Below are positions 16,905 to 26,172 of a stretch of DNA of 64,000 bases, piece after piece (position 1 is the first letter of the stretch; each line of letters opens with the position of its first letter). A program made the position numbers and the translations under genes. The DNA is from Kitasatospora albolonga (GTDB lineage Bacteria > Actinomycetota > Actinomycetes > Streptomycetales > Streptomycetaceae), in NCBI GenBank assembly GCA_002082585.1, contig CP020563.1, positions 4,458,001 to 4,522,000 of the forward strand. Direction: 5' to 3'. The notes beneath the pieces are model-generated. The model saw only the letters and a program-made list of their open reading frames with translations. It was not told where the DNA came from and did no database searches.

Positions 16905-18563
16905 CTACTTGACGTTCACCCCGGTCCAGGCGGCCGAGACCGCCGTCAGCTCCTCGCTGTCCGCGCCGAACAGGTCGGTCGCCGCCTTCTCGGTCGCGAC
17001 GCGTGCGCCCGCGTAGTCGGTGGTGGAGGTCATGTAGACGGAGAGCGCCTTGTACCAGATCTGGTACGCCTTCTCCCGGCCGATGCCCGTCAGCGTCGAG
17101 CCGTCGGCGGTCGGGGAGTCGTAGTCGACACCGTTGATCGTCTTCTTCCCGCTGCCCTCGGCGAGCAGGTAGAAGAAGTGGTTGGCGACGCCGGAGGAGT
17201 GGTGGACGTCCAGGTTGCCGAGGTTCTCGTCCCAGTAGTCCGCCGAGCTGCCGTCCTTGCTGGGCCGGTCCATGTACCGCAGCGGGGTGCCGTCGCCGTT
17301 GATGTCGATCTTCTCGCCGATGAGGTAGTCCCCGGCGTCCGATGCGTTGTCGGCGAAGAACTCCACCGAGGTGCCGAGGATGTCGCTGGTCGCCTCGTTG
17401 AGGCCGCCGGACTCACCGGCGTAGTTGAGGTCGGCGGTGGCGGAGGTGAGGCCGTGGGTCATCTCGTGGCCCGCGACGTCGAGTGAGGTGAGCGGCTTCT
17501 TGTCGCCCTCGCCGTCGCCGTACGTCATGCAGAAGCAGCTGTCGTCCCAGAAGGCGTTGACGTACGCCTTGCCGTAGTGGACCCGGGAGTACGCGGCCTG
17601 GCCGTCGCCCCGGATGCCGTCCCGGCCGAGCGCCGACTTGTAGAAGTCCCAGGTCTTCGCGGCGCCGTAGTGGGCGTCGACGGCGGCGGTCTGCCGGTCC
17701 CCGGCCGTGCCGTCGCCCCAGGTGTCGTCGTCGTCCGTGACGAGGGCGCCGGTGCCGGAGGAGCCCTGGTTGAGGTCGTACGTCTTGTGGCCGCCGCGCT
17801 CGCCGTCGGTCAGCTCGAAACCGGCGTCGGTTTTGGTGGTGGTGATCTCGACCTCGCCGCTGTACTGGCCGTGGCCCGCGCCGGTCTTGACCGCCTCGTA
17901 GCTGTACAGCTTCTCGCCGGTCGTGGCGTCGGTGAGGGTGTGGATGCGGCTGGGCGTGCCGTCCTTCCGCACCCCGGTCTTGACGGTCTCGAAGGCGAGG
18001 ACGGGCTGTCCGCCGTGGCCCGCCCAGATGACCTTACGGGCACCGGCCGCCGCGTTCTTGAGCTTCGGCGTGGTCGACGCCACGGCTATCCTCGCGTCGG
18101 TCGCCCTGTCGACGCCCTTGAGCGTGCCGTCGGCGGCGGTGTGGGTGACGAGGTCGCCGCCGAGGACGGGCAGGCCGTCGTAGGTGCGCTCGTAGCGGGT
18201 GTGGACCGTGCCCCGCGCGTCCGTGATCACGTCCCGGACGATCAGCTTCTCCTGGCCGCCCAGCTTCAGGGCCTTCGCCGCCGAAGTGGTGTCCGCCTGC
18301 GCCGACTTGATGGCGGTGGCGCGGTCGGCCGAGGAGTTGATGCCGAGCGCGGCGGCGGAGGAGAAGGGCGCGGAGGCCGTGGGGGTTTTGTCGGTTCCGC
18401 TGTCGCCGGGGGTGGCGACGGCCGATCCGGTCTGGACACCGGCGACCACCATCGCGGCGGCTGCCGCGAGCGCTGCGAGCCGACGGGTGGTGCGGGTGGT
18501 GCGGGCTCCCCGAGTGGCCCGGTCGGTGCGGGAGTTGTGGGGGGTGGTGGTGTGGAGGTTCAT
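16905..18563 (-). CDS. Secreted M4 (thermolysin/griselysin-type) metalloprotease
   Basis: A 552-residue zymogen. A signal peptide (RRLAALAAAAAMVVAGVQTGSAVA) is followed by an FTP/PepSY propeptide (GGDLVTHTAADGTLKGVDRAT) and the catalytic domain with HEMTHGLTSATADLNYAGESGGLNEATSDI, which supplies the zinc His ligands, the catalytic Glu and the third ligand Glu. A late His (NLDVHHSSGVANHFFYLLAEG) stabilises the transition state. ATG 18563 follows a GGAG site. It is an extracellular neutral protease for protein scavenging during growth. Confidence 0.92.
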   Translation of the reverse strand: MNLHTTTPHNSRTDRATRGARTTRTTRRLAALAAAAAMVVAGVQTGSAVATPGDSGTDKTPTASAPFSSAAALGINSSADRATAIKSAQADTTSAAKALKLGGQEKLIVRDVITDARGTVHTRYERTYDGLPVLGGDLVTHTAADGTLKGVDRATDARIAVASTTPKLKNAAAGARKVIWAGHGGQPVLAFETVKTGVRKDGTPSRIHTLTDATTGEKLYSYEAVKTGAGHGQYSGEVEITTTKTDAGFELTDGERGGHKTYDLNQGSSGTGALVTDDDDTWGDGTAGDRQTAAVDAHYGAAKTWDFYKSALGRDGIRGDGQAAYSRVHYGKAYVNAFWDDSCFCMTYGDGEGDKKPLTSLDVAGHEMTHGLTSATADLNYAGESGGLNEATSDILGTSVEFFADNASDAGDYLIGEKIDINGDGTPLRYMDRPSKDGSSADYWDENLGNLDVHHSSGVANHFFYLLAEGSGKKTINGVDYDSPTADGSTLTGIGREKAYQIWYKALSVYMTSTTDYAGARVATEKAATDLFGADSEELTAVSAAWTGVNVK

Positions 18564-18796
18564 GTGTGTTCTCCGTTGGTCGTCCTGTGGGGGGACTACG
18601 AGCGGAGAGCGTGCCACCGAATGAACGAAGTTGACGGTGTGCCGACAATTGCCTCACAAGTTTTTGACCAGTTCTTGTCCGACTGGGGTGCTGTGCTGTC
18701 CGGTATTCGGTGGAGTGGCGTGATTCTGCTGCGCAGGGCCGCACGGGCCCCGCGCGTGGCCCGCGCAGGCCGGCGTGTTGACGGCGCATCACGCGG

Positions 18797-18835
18797 GGGA
18801 GCCCCCGGCCGCGTGGATGGCGGCCGGGGGCTCCC
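18797..18835 (-). terminator. Strong hairpin terminator of terD
   Basis: GGGAGCCCCCGGCCGC (18797-18812) pairs perfectly with its complement at 18820-18835 around a 7-nt loop, 24 bases beyond the terD stop on the minus strand. Confidence 0.8.
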
Positions 18836-18859
18836 GGTGAAGCAGGGGTGTCGCTCGGG

Positions 18860-19435
18860 TCAGAGGTTGACGCCGAAGTCGCGGGCGATGCCGGTCAGGC
18901 CGGAGGCGTAACCCTGGCCGACCGCGCGGAACTTCCACTCGGCACCGTTGCGGTAGAGCTCGCCGAAGACCATGGCGGTCTCGGTGGCGGCGTCCTCGCT
19001 CAGGTCGTAGCGGGCGATCTCGGCGCCGCCGGCCTGGTTGAGGATGCGGATGAACGCGTTGCGGACCTGGCCGAAGTTCTGGCTGCGGCTCTCGGCGTCG
19101 TAGATGGAGACCGGGAAGACGATCTTGTCCACGTCGGCCGGCAGACCCGCCAGGTTGACGTTGATCTGCTCGTCGTCGCCCTCGCCCTCACCCGTGACGT
19201 TGTCACCGGTGTGCACGATGGTCTGGTCCGGCGTCGACTTGTTGTTGAAGAAGACGAAGTGGCCGTCGGAGACGACCTTGCCCGCCGCGTTGACCGCGAT
19301 CGCCGAGGCGTCGAGGTCGAAGTCGGTGCCGGTGGTGGTGCGGACGTCCCAGCCGAGGCCGACCGTGACGGCGGTCAGGCCCGGGGCCTCCTTCGTGAGC
19401 GAGACGTTGCCGCCCTTGGACAGGCTTACAGCCAT
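18860..19435 (-). CDS. terD: TerD-family tellurium-resistance/stress protein
   Basis: 191 residues, the exact size of TerD/TerE proteins ([49 protein letters not shown]...). Acidic calcium-binding loops ([21 protein letters not shown]) and the C-terminal [29 protein letters not shown] are typical. ATG 19435 follows GAGGAAAGGGAC. Streptomyces carry many TerD paralogues linked to stress and development. It matches SCO4277 by position, from memory. Confidence 0.92.
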   Translation of the reverse strand: MAVSLSKGGNVSLTKEAPGLTAVTVGLGWDVRTTTGTDFDLDASAIAVNAAGKVVSDGHFVFFNNKSTPDQTIVHTGDNVTGEGEGDDEQINVNLAGLPADVDKIVFPVSIYDAESRSQNFGQVRNAFIRILNQAGGAEIARYDLSEDAATETAMVFGELYRNGAEWKFRAVGQGYASGLTGIARDFGVNL

Positions 19436-19615
19436 GGGAAGTCCCTTTCCTCGTCGTGTGCGGGCATTCGTGCCATCACGAAAGCTACCGCCACCCGTCA
19501 TAACGCAACCAGCAGACCATGAGGTTCCTGCTCCCTTTACTTTCTTTGCCGAACTTCCTCCTGAAGGGGTCTCAGGGGCAAAAGAAGGTGACGGGACGGG
19601 CAGGGAGCGGGGAAC

Positions 19616-20050
19616 ATGGGTGACATGTCCGGGCCCTATGTCATCCGTGGTTCGGTCTCCCTGCCGGAGGCCGAGCTCATGTGGCGTTTCTCGCGCTCCT
19701 CCGGTCCCGGCGGCCAGCATGTCAACACCAGCGACTCCCAGGTGGAGCTGCGCTTCGACCTCGCGGCGACCGACGCGCTCCCCGAGGTGTGGAAGGCGCG
19801 GGCGCTGGAGCGGCTCGCGGGCAGACTGGTGGGCGGAGTCGTCTCCGTACGGGCGTCGGAGCACCGCTCGCAGTGGCGCAACCGTGAGACGGCCGCCGTC
19901 CGGCTCGCCGCGCTCCTGGCCGAGGCCACGGCGCCGCCGCCCAAGCCGAGGATCAAGCGCAAGATCCCGCGCGGGATCAACGAGCGCAGGCTGCGCGAGA
20001 AGAAGCAGCGCGGCGACACCAAGCGGGGCCGCTCGGGCCGGGACTGGTAG
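19616..20050 (+). CDS. arfB: ArfB/YaeJ-like peptidyl-tRNA hydrolase for ribosome rescue
   Basis: 144 residues with the release-factor catalytic motif GGQ in [24 protein letters not shown] and a basic C-terminal tail ([31 protein letters not shown]). In ArfB that tail enters the empty mRNA channel of stalled ribosomes while GGQ hydrolyses the peptidyl-tRNA. The codon-recognition domains of true release factors are absent. A GGAG lies before ATG 19616; ATG 19625 is a possible alternative. Confidence 0.88.
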   Translation: MGDMSGPYVIRGSVSLPEAELMWRFSRSSGPGGQHVNTSDSQVELRFDLAATDALPEVWKARALERLAGRLVGGVVSVRASEHRSQWRNRETAAVRLAALLAEATAPPPKPRIKRKIPRGINERRLREKKQRGDTKRGRSGRDW

Positions 20051-20098
20051 ACCGGCCGCCGCATCGGTGACACCCCCCGGGCCGTTCCCGTGAACCCG

Positions 20099-20662
20099 TC
20101 ACCCCAGCTGCCGGTAGCGGCCCTTGAAGTACGTCAGCGGGTCCCCGTCCGGGCTCGGCAGTTCGGCCGTCAGCACCCGGCCGATCACCAGGGTGTGATC
20201 GCCCGCCACCACCCGCTGTTCGGTACGGCACTCCAGCGTCGCCAGCGCCCCGCCGATCAGGGGCGCCCGCGTCACCTCGCCCCGTATGTATGCCAGGTCC
20301 TGGAACAGCAGCCGGTCGCTGATCCGGCCCTTCATGGCGAACCGCCCCGCGATGTGCCGCTGGCTCGCCGCCAGGACGGAGACGGCCCACAGGGGCTGCT
20401 CGTCGAGCAGGTCGTCCATCCGGGAGCCGTTGCGCAGGCTCACCATCACCAGGGGCGGGTCCAGGGACACGGACATGAAGGCGGTGGCCGTCATCCCGAC
20501 GTCCTCGCCCCGGCCGTCCTCGTCGAGCGGCGGCTCCTGGGCGGTGACCAGCACCACTCCGGCGGCCAGCCGTGCGAGTGCTGCGCGGAACTCGTCGTTG
20601 CTCACCCCCTCAGCATGGGGGACGGGCTCGGGGCGCGGGGTGGCGGGAGTCGTCTGGAGCAC
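20099..20662 (-). CDS. Flavin reductase family protein (FMN-binding split barrel)
   Basis: 187 residues of the HpaC/flavin_Reduct type: FRAALARLAAGVVLVTAQEP, VGMTATAFMSVSLDPPLVMVSLRNGS, FAMKGRISDRLLF, HTLVIGRVLTAELPSPDGDPLTYFKGRYRQLG. It uses NAD(P)H to reduce FMN, either as partner of a monooxygenase or as a standalone reductase. No two-component monooxygenase is adjacent. It starts at GTG 20662 from a leaderless promoter. Confidence 0.85.
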   Translation of the reverse strand: MLQTTPATPRPEPVPHAEGVSNDEFRAALARLAAGVVLVTAQEPPLDEDGRGEDVGMTATAFMSVSLDPPLVMVSLRNGSRMDDLLDEQPLWAVSVLAASQRHIAGRFAMKGRISDRLLFQDLAYIRGEVTRAPLIGGALATLECRTEQRVVAGDHTLVIGRVLTAELPSPDGDPLTYFKGRYRQLG

Positions 20663-20668
20663 ACCGGA

Positions 20669-20674
20669 ACGCTA
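20669..20674 (-). promoter_or_regulatory. TAGCGT -10 box of the flavin reductase gene
   Basis: On the minus strand TAGCGT ends six bases before GTG 20662, the leaderless spacing. Confidence 0.6.
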
Positions 20675-20985
20675 ACCGTGCGCGAGGCCCCGCCGCATCG
20701 GGCCAGGGGACCAGGCCGGTCCTAGGACTCCGGCCCCACGGGCGGGCGCAAACAGCAGAGTGGCCGAAAACGCATGGCCGAATTTGCGTTCAGGAAAACG
20801 ACGGAACGCCGGAAGAGTCACCCTCGCCCCGGGGTTATCTGTTGTGACTTGGGTCACAGAGTCCATTTTCTGCTGACCCTGTGTACCGGGTGCACAGCTC
20901 ACTGTGATTCAGTGGCCGTGACACTGCAACAAGTACGCCGATATGAAACCTGGAGTTGCTGTCGAGGTCTCGGGGGGTGCGAGCG
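20675..20985. promoter_or_regulatory. Regulatory region between the flavin reductase gene and cdgB
   Basis: Non-coding. It contains a perfect palindrome TGTGACTTGGGTCACA at 20843-20858, which fits the CRP consensus TGTGA-N6-TCACA, and three alternating CACTG/CAGTG half-sites at 20900-20926 (CACTG-N5-CAGTG and CAGTG-N7-CACTG). The latter are closest to the cdgB start and resemble repressor operators; the known regulator of cdg genes is BldD. Confidence 0.65.
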
Positions 20986-22641
20986 ATGGAGGCCGAGTCG
21001 GAACCCTACGTCCGCCTTGCGACCATGCGGCAGCTGCACCAGGCCGTCGCTGATCTCAATACGGCGCGGAGTCTGGCGGACACGTTGCAGACCGTGGCGG
21101 ACGGCATCGTCACCGGTCTCGGCTACGAGCTGGGCTGCGTCAACCTGGTCCGGCCCGACGGCGACCTCGTCATCGCCGCCTTCGCGGGCAACGCCGCCGC
21201 CGAGGCCCTGATCACCGGCCGGGTCGGCTCCCGCGCCTCCTGGGAGCGGCGGCTCTCCATGGGTGAGGCGTGGGACCAGCTGCGGTTCATCCCGCACACC
21301 GAGGGCTGGGTCCTGCTCGACGACGACGTACCGCAGTGGCACACCGAGGGCCCCGAGCCCCGGTTCGAGGACGAGTGGCACCCGCTGGACCGGCTCTACG
21401 CCCCGATGTACGCCTCCGGGGGCGGACGGGACCTCCTCGGGGTCATATCCGTCGACCGTCCGCGCAACGGGCGCCGCCCCGGCGCATGGGGGCGCGAAGC
21501 GCTCCAGATGTACGCCTCCCAGGCCGCCATTGCGATCAGCAACGCTCGCTTGCGAGCAAACATGCAACGCGCACTGGTCAGGCTCGAACGGGAACAGCAG
21601 GCGTTGCGGGCCAGCGAGGAGTCCTTCCGGCAGGCGTTCGAGTACGCGCCCAGCGGGATGGCCATCGCCGAGATGGGCGGCGACCAGCACGGCCGGCTGC
21701 TGCGCACCAACGACGCCCTGTGCCGGCTGCTCGGCCGCCCCGCCTCCGTACTCCGCCGGTACTCCTTCGCCGACCTCGTCCACCCCGAGGACATCGGCAC
21801 CCTCCTGCGCACCTCCGCCGAGGGCGGCCGGGCCGAGCTGCGGCTCGGGCGGCGGGACGGGACGTACCTCTGGGTCTCCCTGCGCAACTCGGTCGTCGCC
21901 GACACCGCCGACGGGCCGCGCTTCCTCCTCACCCACGTCGAGGACATCGAGGAGCGCAAGCGCCATGAGCTGAACCTCGCCCACCGCGCCTCCCACGACG
22001 CGCTCACCGGCCTCCCCAACAGCGCCGAACTGAAGTCCCGCCTCAGCGCCCGGATCTGCGAGCGCCCCCACTCACCGGCGGCGACCGCGATCGAGGCGCT
22101 GGACGCGGCGTACGGGGACGTCGAGTCGTCCCTCACCCACGGCTACCAGGCCGACGGGTACGAGGGCGAGGCGGCGCCCGGCGGCGGCCCCTACGACCAC
22201 CATGTGCACACGGTCGCCCCCGACGCGGAGCACGACGACGGCACAAAGGGGCTCGCGGTCCTCTTCTGCGACCTCGACGGCTTCAAGTCCATCAACGACC
22301 GCTTCGGCCACCACACGGGTGACGCGGTGCTCATAGAGGTCGCGCGGCGGCTCTCCACCTGCGTCCGGGACGGCGACACGGTCGCCCGGCTCGGAGGTGA
22401 CGAATTCGTCGTTCTCGCGGACGGCCTCGGGGCGGCGGACGCCGCTGACCTGGCCGTACGTCTGAGAAATGCCATCATTCCGCCTATAAGGGTCGACGGG
22501 CGTGCCGTCCGGGTCGGAGCGAGCTTCGGCATCGGCTGGGCCGAGTGCGGGATGAGCGTGGAAGAGGTCCTGCGCTCCGCCGACCAGCGGATGTACGTCG
22601 AGAAGCGGTCCCGGTCGAAGGTCCACCGCAGGGCCGGATGA
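20986..22641 (+). CDS. cdgB: Diguanylate cyclase CdgB (GAF-PAS-GGDEF)
   Basis: About 551 residues making cyclic di-GMP from two GTP. Order: GAF domain (about 20-190), PAS/PAC (about 210-320, FRQAFEYAPSGMAIAEMGG...FADLVHPEDI), then a GGDEF domain with intact active site RLGGDEFVVL. An RxxD product-inhibition site (RDGD) sits five residues before GGDEF. A roughly 55-residue hydrophilic insertion splits the start of the GGDEF domain (HDALTGLPNS ... LAVLFCDLDGFKSIND). It corresponds to S. coelicolor CdgB (SCO4281), from memory, which affects development. ATG 20986 follows GGGGGG. Confidence 0.9.
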   Translation: MEAESEPYVRLATMRQLHQAVADLNTARSLADTLQTVADGIVTGLGYELGCVNLVRPDGDLVIAAFAGNAAAEALITGRVGSRASWERRLSMGEAWDQLRFIPHTEGWVLLDDDVPQWHTEGPEPRFEDEWHPLDRLYAPMYASGGGRDLLGVISVDRPRNGRRPGAWGREALQMYASQAAIAISNARLRANMQRALVRLEREQQALRASEESFRQAFEYAPSGMAIAEMGGDQHGRLLRTNDALCRLLGRPASVLRRYSFADLVHPEDIGTLLRTSAEGGRAELRLGRRDGTYLWVSLRNSVVADTADGPRFLLTHVEDIEERKRHELNLAHRASHDALTGLPNSAELKSRLSARICERPHSPAATAIEALDAAYGDVESSLTHGYQADGYEGEAAPGGGPYDHHVHTVAPDAEHDDGTKGLAVLFCDLDGFKSINDRFGHHTGDAVLIEVARRLSTCVRDGDTVARLGGDEFVVLADGLGAADAADLAVRLRNAIIPPIRVDGRAVRVGASFGIGWAECGMSVEEVLRSADQRMYVEKRSRSKVHRRAG

Positions 22642-22784
22642 TGTTCACGGCCGATGCGCACCCTTACCCCGTACACGCCCCTCCGAACCGGCCCGGTCCA
22701 TGATCGCCATTCGGACTGTGCTCCGTTCGAGGTAGGCTCGGCCGGTCGGCGACGGCTGGCGAGATGGTGAGGAGTGACCCAGGG

Positions 22785-23792
22785 ATGACGGCCGGAAACA
22801 ACGGCGCGAGCAAGCCCGAGGACGACGATCCGTTCGGCTATCTGTACGCGGACGGACAAGCGGCAGGCGCCCAGCCGCCCGGTCAGGGCGGCTACGGCTA
22901 CCCGGGTCCGGCCGCGCAGCCGGGCGTGCCCAGGACGTCGTACAACCAGGTGCGGACGGTCGGCGAGCGCCAGTACGGGCAGCACCAGCAGCACCAGATG
23001 CCGCCGCAGCAGGGCTACGGCTACCCGCCCCAGCAGCACGGCCAGCAGCCTCCGCAGCAGTACAACCGGCCGAACCCGCAGTACGCCGCACCCGAGACCT
23101 ACCCCGGCGGCGCGCCCGCCGCGCAGCACGGCTCGGTGCCGGGCGGCGGCGGTCCCGGCCGGGGCGGCCCGAACACCAGGGCGCTGCTCATCGGGGCGGT
23201 CGCCGTGGTCGCGGTCGTCCTCATCGGTATCGGCGTCGCGCTGCTCTCGAACAACGACGGCGACAAGGACAAGAAGAACAACGAGGCCGTGTCCACGCAG
23301 GGCCCCGCCGAGAAGACCGAGGAACCCGCGAAGCCGGAGAAGAAGCCGGAGGAGTCCGAGAAGCCGGTCGAGCTCCCGAAGCAGGACGCCGCGACGCTGT
23401 CGCTGGGCGGCCCGGCCGGGGTGGAGAGCTCGATCAAGGGGGCCCAGGGGGTCAACGGCTCGTACGTCACCGGGTTCAACAACGTCGGCTCCTCCGTGAC
23501 CTGGCGGGCCGACATGGAGGACGGCGGCTCCTACCGCCTCGCGGTGCGCTACGCGATCCCGGCCAAGGACGCCGACGCCACGCTGACCGTCAACGGCAAG
23601 GCGAACAGCCAGCCGATCGGTCTGAAGAACTTCATCAAGTCCTCCGACGAGGACTGGGAGAAGAACTGGCAGACCACCTGGGCGCCGGTCACCCTGAAGC
23701 CCGGGCAGAACGAGATCAAGATCTCGTGCGAGGACGGCAATCAGTGTGACGTGATCCTCGACTGGCTCGAGGTCACGCGCGCCACCTCCTGA
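22785..23792 (+). CDS. Membrane-anchored carbohydrate-binding (CBM6/35-like) protein
   Basis: 335 residues: a Gln/Pro/Gly/Tyr-rich cytoplasmic N-terminus (GYGYPPQQHGQQPPQQYNRP), one membrane helix (ALLIGAVAVVAVVLIGIGVALL), a Lys/Glu/Pro linker and a C-terminal beta-sandwich (GVESSIKGAQGVNGSYVTGF...WRADMEDGGSYRLAVRYA...NGKANSQPIGLKNF...DWLEV) typical of CBM35/CBM6. It probably binds cell-wall or extracellular glycans. A GAGGAG site precedes ATG 22785. It follows cdgB by about 140 bases and could be co-expressed. Confidence 0.75.
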   Translation: MTAGNNGASKPEDDDPFGYLYADGQAAGAQPPGQGGYGYPGPAAQPGVPRTSYNQVRTVGERQYGQHQQHQMPPQQGYGYPPQQHGQQPPQQYNRPNPQYAAPETYPGGAPAAQHGSVPGGGGPGRGGPNTRALLIGAVAVVAVVLIGIGVALLSNNDGDKDKKNNEAVSTQGPAEKTEEPAKPEKKPEESEKPVELPKQDAATLSLGGPAGVESSIKGAQGVNGSYVTGFNNVGSSVTWRADMEDGGSYRLAVRYAIPAKDADATLTVNGKANSQPIGLKNFIKSSDEDWEKNWQTTWAPVTLKPGQNEIKISCEDGNQCDVILDWLEVTRATS

Positions 23793-23817
23793 GGCCGAGA
23801 GCCGCGAGGACCTGTCG

Positions 23818-23861
23818 AAAAGCCGCTGCCCCCGGAGGAGCTTCCGGGGGCAGCGGCTTTT
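23818..23861. terminator. Bidirectional terminator between convergent genes
   Basis: A perfect 19-bp stem (23818-23836 with 23843-23861) around GGAGCT, flanked by A4 on the left and T4 on the right, so it can act in both directions between the CBM gene and the kinase gene. Confidence 0.92.
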
Positions 23862-23882
23862 CCGGCCTCAGGACATCCGGCC

Positions 23883-24809
23883 TCAGGGCGCCGGAACGTG
23901 CGGTTCCACCCGCACGCGCGGCAGCAGCTCCGCGTAGGCCGCCGCGTCGTACTCCCCGGCCGCCGGGGCCAGCACCGTCGCCGTCGACAGGGCCACCGCC
24001 CGCGCCAGCCGCTCCGGCCAGTTGAGCCCCTCGGCCAGCGCCGAGAGCAGCCCGGCCACCGCGGAGTCGCCCGCCCCGGTCGGGTTGCCGCGTACGGCGG
24101 TGGGCGGGGCGGCCCGCCAGGTGCCCTGCGGGGTGACGGCGAGGACGCCCTCGGGGCCCAGCGAGGCGACCACCGCGTGGGCCCCGCGCCGACGGGCGTC
24201 CCCGGCGGCGCGCAGCGGTTCGCGGAAGCCGGTCAGCCGGGCCAGCTCCTCCGCGTTCGGCTTGACCAGGTCGGGGCGGGCGGCGACACCCCGGCGCAGG
24301 GGTTCGCCGCTGGTGTCCAGCAGCACGGGTACGGAGGCGGCGCGGGCGGTCCGGATCAGCTCCGCGTACGCCCCGACATGGATGCCGGGCGGCAGCGAAC
24401 CGCAGAGGGCGACCGCGTCGGCGTCCGCGACGAGCTCCCCGTACGTACGCAGGAAGGCGGCCCATTCGGCGGGGCCGACCTGCGGTCCGGGCTCGTTGAG
24501 CTGGGTGGTGTCGCCGGTCGAGCGGTCGATGACGGCGAGGGTGCGGCGGGTGTTCCCGGCGACCGGGACGAGGGCGTCACGCGGCGGGAGCGGGGAGAGG
24601 AGGCCGCGCAGCACGTCTCCGGTGGCCCCGCCGACGAAGCCGGTGACCACGCTGTCGTGGCCCAGCGCACCCAGCACCCGGGCGACGTTCAGCCCCTTGC
24701 CGCCGGGGCGCTCGGTGACCTCGCCGACCCGGTGGCTGCTGTGCGGGACGAGCGCGTCGACGGTGTACGTCACATCGAGCGCGGCGTTCAGAGTGACGGT
24801 CAGGATCAC
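23883..24809 (-). CDS. PfkB-family hexose kinase (1-phosphofructokinase/tagatose-6-P kinase type)
   Basis: 308 residues with both PfkB signatures: GGKGLNVARVLGALGHDS near residue 37 and the ATP/anion-hole motif GNPTGAGDSAVAGLLSALAEG near residue 245 with catalytic Asp. The N-terminus ILTVTLNAALDVTY is typical of FruK/LacC. The position beside nagA/nagK suggests action on a sugar phosphate, but the substrate is not fixed by sequence. It starts with GTG behind a GGAGGGGG site. Confidence 0.85.
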   Translation of the reverse strand: MILTVTLNAALDVTYTVDALVPHSSHRVGEVTERPGGKGLNVARVLGALGHDSVVTGFVGGATGDVLRGLLSPLPPRDALVPVAGNTRRTLAVIDRSTGDTTQLNEPGPQVGPAEWAAFLRTYGELVADADAVALCGSLPPGIHVGAYAELIRTARAASVPVLLDTSGEPLRRGVAARPDLVKPNAEELARLTGFREPLRAAGDARRRGAHAVVASLGPEGVLAVTPQGTWRAAPPTAVRGNPTGAGDSAVAGLLSALAEGLNWPERLARAVALSTATVLAPAAGEYDAAAYAELLPRVRVEPHVPAP

Positions 24810-25014
24810 CTGGTCCGCCCCCTCCCTCGATTCCCCCGAACCCCTGACTCTCAGCGGCCCGCGTGACCTTCTTATGGTGACGCGTGCTCAATCAAGGTGA
24901 CGCGTGATGCTGGTGATCATGCCAAAGGGAGGGCGGCCGGGCCCAGTCCTGGGCTCCGACCGCCATCTCTTCGTTACGTGCCCAACGAGTACATACCCAG
25001 CAGGACGAAAGACT

Positions 25015-26172
25015 TCAGGCCGTCTTCGGCTCGATGATCCACTCGCCCTTGCGCATGACGCCCGCCAGGACGAAGTCCTGGTCGAGCACCACCAGGTCCG
25101 CGTCCTTGCCCGGCTCCAGCGAACCGACCCGGTCGTCGACGCCCAGGAGGCGGGCGGGGTTGGCCGAGATGGACCGTACGACGTCCTCCACCGGAATCCG
25201 GTCGATGGTGACGGCCCGGCGGAACGCGGTGTCCAGGGTGAGGGTGGAGCCCGCGATGGAGCCGCCCTCCACCAGCCGGGCGACGCCGTCCCTGACCTCG
25301 ACGGCGAGCGGGCCCAGGTCGTACAGCCCGTCACCGAACCCGGCCGCGTCCATCGCGTCGGTGATCAGCGCGACCCGGCCGGCGCCCTTGTGGCGGTAAG
25401 CCAGCTCCAGGACCGCCGGATGCAGATGCGTACCGTCGTTGATCAGCTCGACGGTGATCCGGTCGTCCTCCAGGAGGGCGGTGATCGGGCCGGGCTCGCG
25501 GTGGGCGATGGGCGGCATCGCGTTGAACAGGTGCGTCGCGACGGTGGCGCCCGCGTCGATCGCCTCGACGGTCTGCGCGTACGTGGCGTCGGTGTGGCCG
25601 ATCGCGGCGATCACCCCGAGGTCGGCGAGCAGCCGTACGGAGTCGAGTCCGCCGGGCAGCTCGGTGGCGAGGGTCACCATCCGGGCGGTACCGCGCCCGG
25701 CGTCCACCAGCTTGCGGACCTCGGCCGGGTCCGGGTAGCGCAGCAGCTGCTCGCTGTGGGCGCCCTTGCGGCAGGGCGAGATGAACGGGCCCTCGAAGTG
25801 GAGGCCCGCCAGGTCGCCCTGCTCGACCAGCTCGGAGAGGATGCCCGCGCGCCGGGCGAGGAAGTCCAGCTCGCCGGTGACCATGGAGGCCACCAGGGTG
25901 GTGGTGCCGTGCTCGCGGTGCGTACGGATGCCGTTGAGGACCTCGTCCACGGTGCCGGAGGTGAAGGAGGCCCCGCCGCCGCCGTGGTTGTGCATGTCCA
26001 CGAAGCCGGGGACCACCCAGTGGCCGGTGAGGTCGACGACCCGGGCGCCCTCCGGCTCGGAGCCGGAGATCCGGGCCGACTCGACGGTCACCCGGCCGTC
26101 CTCGACGGTCCCGGTGGGAAGGACCACCCGGGCACCCGCGAGGACCGTGCTGTCTGCTGCGCGTCCGGCCAT
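25015..26172 (-). CDS. nagA: N-acetylglucosamine-6-phosphate deacetylase
   Basis: 385 residues of the amidohydrolase superfamily: metal-binding VDMHNHGGGG, LHFEGPFISP, the metal-ligand His residues in AAIGHTDATYAQ and ATHLFNAM, and the catalytic Asp in ALITDAMDAAG. It deacetylates GlcNAc-6-P to GlcN-6-P in the cytoplasm, feeding glycolysis and cell-wall precursors. ATG 26172 overlaps the TGA of the upstream nagK-type gene (TGATG), so the two are translationally coupled. GGAGG precedes the start. Orthologue of SCO4284, from memory; likely under DasR control through the upstream site. Confidence 0.95.
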   Translation of the reverse strand: MAGRAADSTVLAGARVVLPTGTVEDGRVTVESARISGSEPEGARVVDLTGHWVVPGFVDMHNHGGGGASFTSGTVDEVLNGIRTHREHGTTTLVASMVTGELDFLARRAGILSELVEQGDLAGLHFEGPFISPCRKGAHSEQLLRYPDPAEVRKLVDAGRGTARMVTLATELPGGLDSVRLLADLGVIAAIGHTDATYAQTVEAIDAGATVATHLFNAMPPIAHREPGPITALLEDDRITVELINDGTHLHPAVLELAYRHKGAGRVALITDAMDAAGFGDGLYDLGPLAVEVRDGVARLVEGGSIAGSTLTLDTAFRRAVTIDRIPVEDVVRSISANPARLLGVDDRVGSLEPGKDADLVVLDQDFVLAGVMRKGEWIIEPKTA

